From contig NW_004191816.1 of the NCBI RefSeq assembly GCF_000330505.1, positions 102,231-136,915 on the forward strand: DNA of 34,685 nucleotides, read 5' to 3'. Positions 33,301-34,685 of the stretch are shown piece after piece. A program made the position numbers and the translations under genes. How positions within the stretch are numbered: position 1 is the first letter of the stretch; each line of letters begins with the position of its first letter. This DNA is from Entamoeba invadens IP1. Lineage: Eukaryota; Evosea; Mastigamoebida; Endamoebidae. The notes beneath the pieces are model-generated. The model saw only the letters and a list, made by a program, of their open reading frames with translations. It did not search any database and was not told the DNA's origin.

Positions 33301-34685
33301 GCATCTTTACATTTGTTTTGTTTCAAACAGTATTTTAGTAGACTTTTTAAAACAAAACATGCCATTTTTTAAAAATTATTTTAGAATAAAAAAGTTGTTA
33401 TATGTTAGCATTCTAATAATTAATACCTTTACAAATACATCTTCATATTTTTATCAAATTCCAAAGTTTAAATTCATTGTAATTTTAATGTGAGATGAAT
33501 GTTTCGAAAACCGTTAACATTTTCAGTATTAATGAATAATTGACCATATATTTTCACTTTTTGTTTATTTATTTTTTGATATTTTTTTGTGGACAGTTTT
33601 GAATCCACCACTTTATTCTTTAATTATCTCTTATGGTATACTTTTGTTTCCTCATTTGAAAAAAATATGAAACAATAATCTCATAATTTTTGTGCATTTC
33701 CTGGTTCAACAGATGCTTTTCATGGTTAATGTACTTGCTGTGTCTAATATTATCACAATTAACTGTTTTTGAAAAGTTTGGTTTTCAATATTATTGTAAT
33801 TACTGAAATATAAAAAACAATAAATCGTATACAAGTTGTGAAAATTGTGTGAAAAATTTCATTTATTTAAAAATTACAAAATCATTTATTTTTACTGTGT
33901 AATTATCTTACATTCCAATTCAAACTGTTTAAAACATAATTTAAAAATGCACAATGTAATAAATTATAAAAATGAAATGATGTGTATTGCTTATACAACA
34001 AATTCCTTGAATTTGTTTTTTCAACAAAACTGTTGTGTATTTTCTATTTATTAGTATATATAAGCAATCCATTTTTTTAGCTTTTTATTTGTGTCTATTT
34101 AACTCGCCATTTTAAATAACATGAATGTTGCAATTTTCCGTCAACAATTTTGATTAATTATTCGAAGCGTTTTATGTTTCTTATATATAAAATTATAAAC
34201 TTAATTGTAAAAACTGGTTTTTATCAGTTTAATGAATTGTTTGAATTGATGATATTATATATGTATATTGTTTATGCGTTTCATTCAAATACTGAAGGTT
34301 TAAATCAATAAATTTATCATAACGACTTTTATAATGAATAAAACTCTTACATTTTATTTATGAATAATCATTAAAACTCTGAGTACTTTAATTAATATTT
34401 TTAAAGTTTTTTGTTTATTTTAAACAAAGATATCAAAACTTTTTTCGATTTATTGTGTTTTATGAAGGTATAAATTTAATTATATTAAATATGATTGTGG
34501 ACTTTTATAAATAATCAACATTATCCTTTTTAACACTTTTATTGTTGAAAACAATACTGATTTAATAATTACTTTATAATATCTTATACTTCTTAAATCC
34601 ATATACATATTATATTTGTTCTTACTCTTAATTGTATTATCAACATTAAGAATATATACAAAGAAAAACTTTTGAACTTGTTTGT
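30396..34685. other. AT-rich DNA, no supported gene
   Basis: Open stretches here (30.6-30.9, 31.2-31.5, 33.2-33.5 and 33.8-34.1 kb) encode Phe/Ile/Leu/Tyr/Asn-rich peptides and lack motifs. The one at 33161-33493 (110 codons, first codon TTG) has a little more variety but no family I recognise. No RNA gene or inverted-repeat element was found. Confidence 0.5.
31959..31973. repeat. (ACC)5 trinucleotide repeat
   Basis: Five perfect ACC units, GC-rich in an otherwise AT-rich region. No coding frame spans it convincingly. Confidence 0.85.

Noticed and set aside
33161..33493. 110-codon hydrophobic open frame as a small membrane protein
   Set aside because: It starts at TTG, has no supporting motif, and hydrophobic Ile/Phe-rich frames arise by chance at this base composition.
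1..34685. CRISPR array, rRNA or tRNA arrays
   Set aside because: No regularly spaced direct repeats and no conserved RNA sequence were seen.

Overview
The window looks like a gene-poor, AT-rich segment of an Entamoeba genome, most likely a transposon-rich species such as E. invadens or E. moshkovskii. The reasons are one intact gene and one broken gene of the leucine-rich-repeat family typical of Entamoeba, decayed actin and hsp70 copies, an intron with the Entamoeba-type GTTTGT...TAG borders, and a mix of pogo, Tc1/mariner, piggyBac and hAT-like DNA transposons of the kind described for these species. The assignment is by recognition only; no search was run.

Layout. 1-3.5 kb: AT-rich DNA with no gene seen. 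3.6-4.9 kb: broken leucine-rich-repeat-family gene (+). 5.2-6.3 kb: decayed DDE_Tnp_4-type transposase (+). 6.8-7.8 kb: 973-bp non-coding element with 38-bp terminal inverted repeats (TIRs) and flanking TA. 8.5-9.6 kb: probable 1.1-kb TA-flanked element. 11.8-12.1 kb: hsp70 fragment. 12.7-14.4 kb: decayed piggyBac transposase (-) with a recognisable intron. 15.0-15.4 kb: actin fragment. 15.6-17.6 kb: complete 2,001-bp pogo/Tigger-like element. 18.0-19.05 kb: a small element split by an 842-bp second element. 19.07-20.88 kb: complete 1,807-bp Tc1/mariner element (-). 21.0-22.4 kb: the only intact protein gene, a 475-residue leucine-rich-repeat-type protein (-). 23.9-24.6 kb: probable degraded inverted-repeat element. 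24.74-25.03 kb: 293-bp MITE, an uninterrupted relative of the split element at 18 kb. 25.9-28.9 kb: decayed hAT-like transposase (-). 29.2-29.6 kb: unrecognised pseudogene. 29.97-30.40 kb: 424-bp MITE. 30.4-34.7 kb: AT-rich DNA with no supported gene.

The window is best read as a transposon graveyard around one live host gene. At least four elements are flanked by exact TA dinucleotides and start with CAG or AACT, as expected for pogo and Tc1/mariner insertions. Two copies of one small element, one empty and one interrupted, allow one insertion to be dated relative to another. Every transposase here is broken. The breaks are of two kinds: single-base slips, often in A or T runs (pogo, mariner, DDE_4), and in-frame stop codons with little frameshifting (hAT core). 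No new enzymatic or defence system was seen. The most informative features are the nested insertion, the spliceable intron in piggyBac, and the unusual catalytic spacing of the mariner element.
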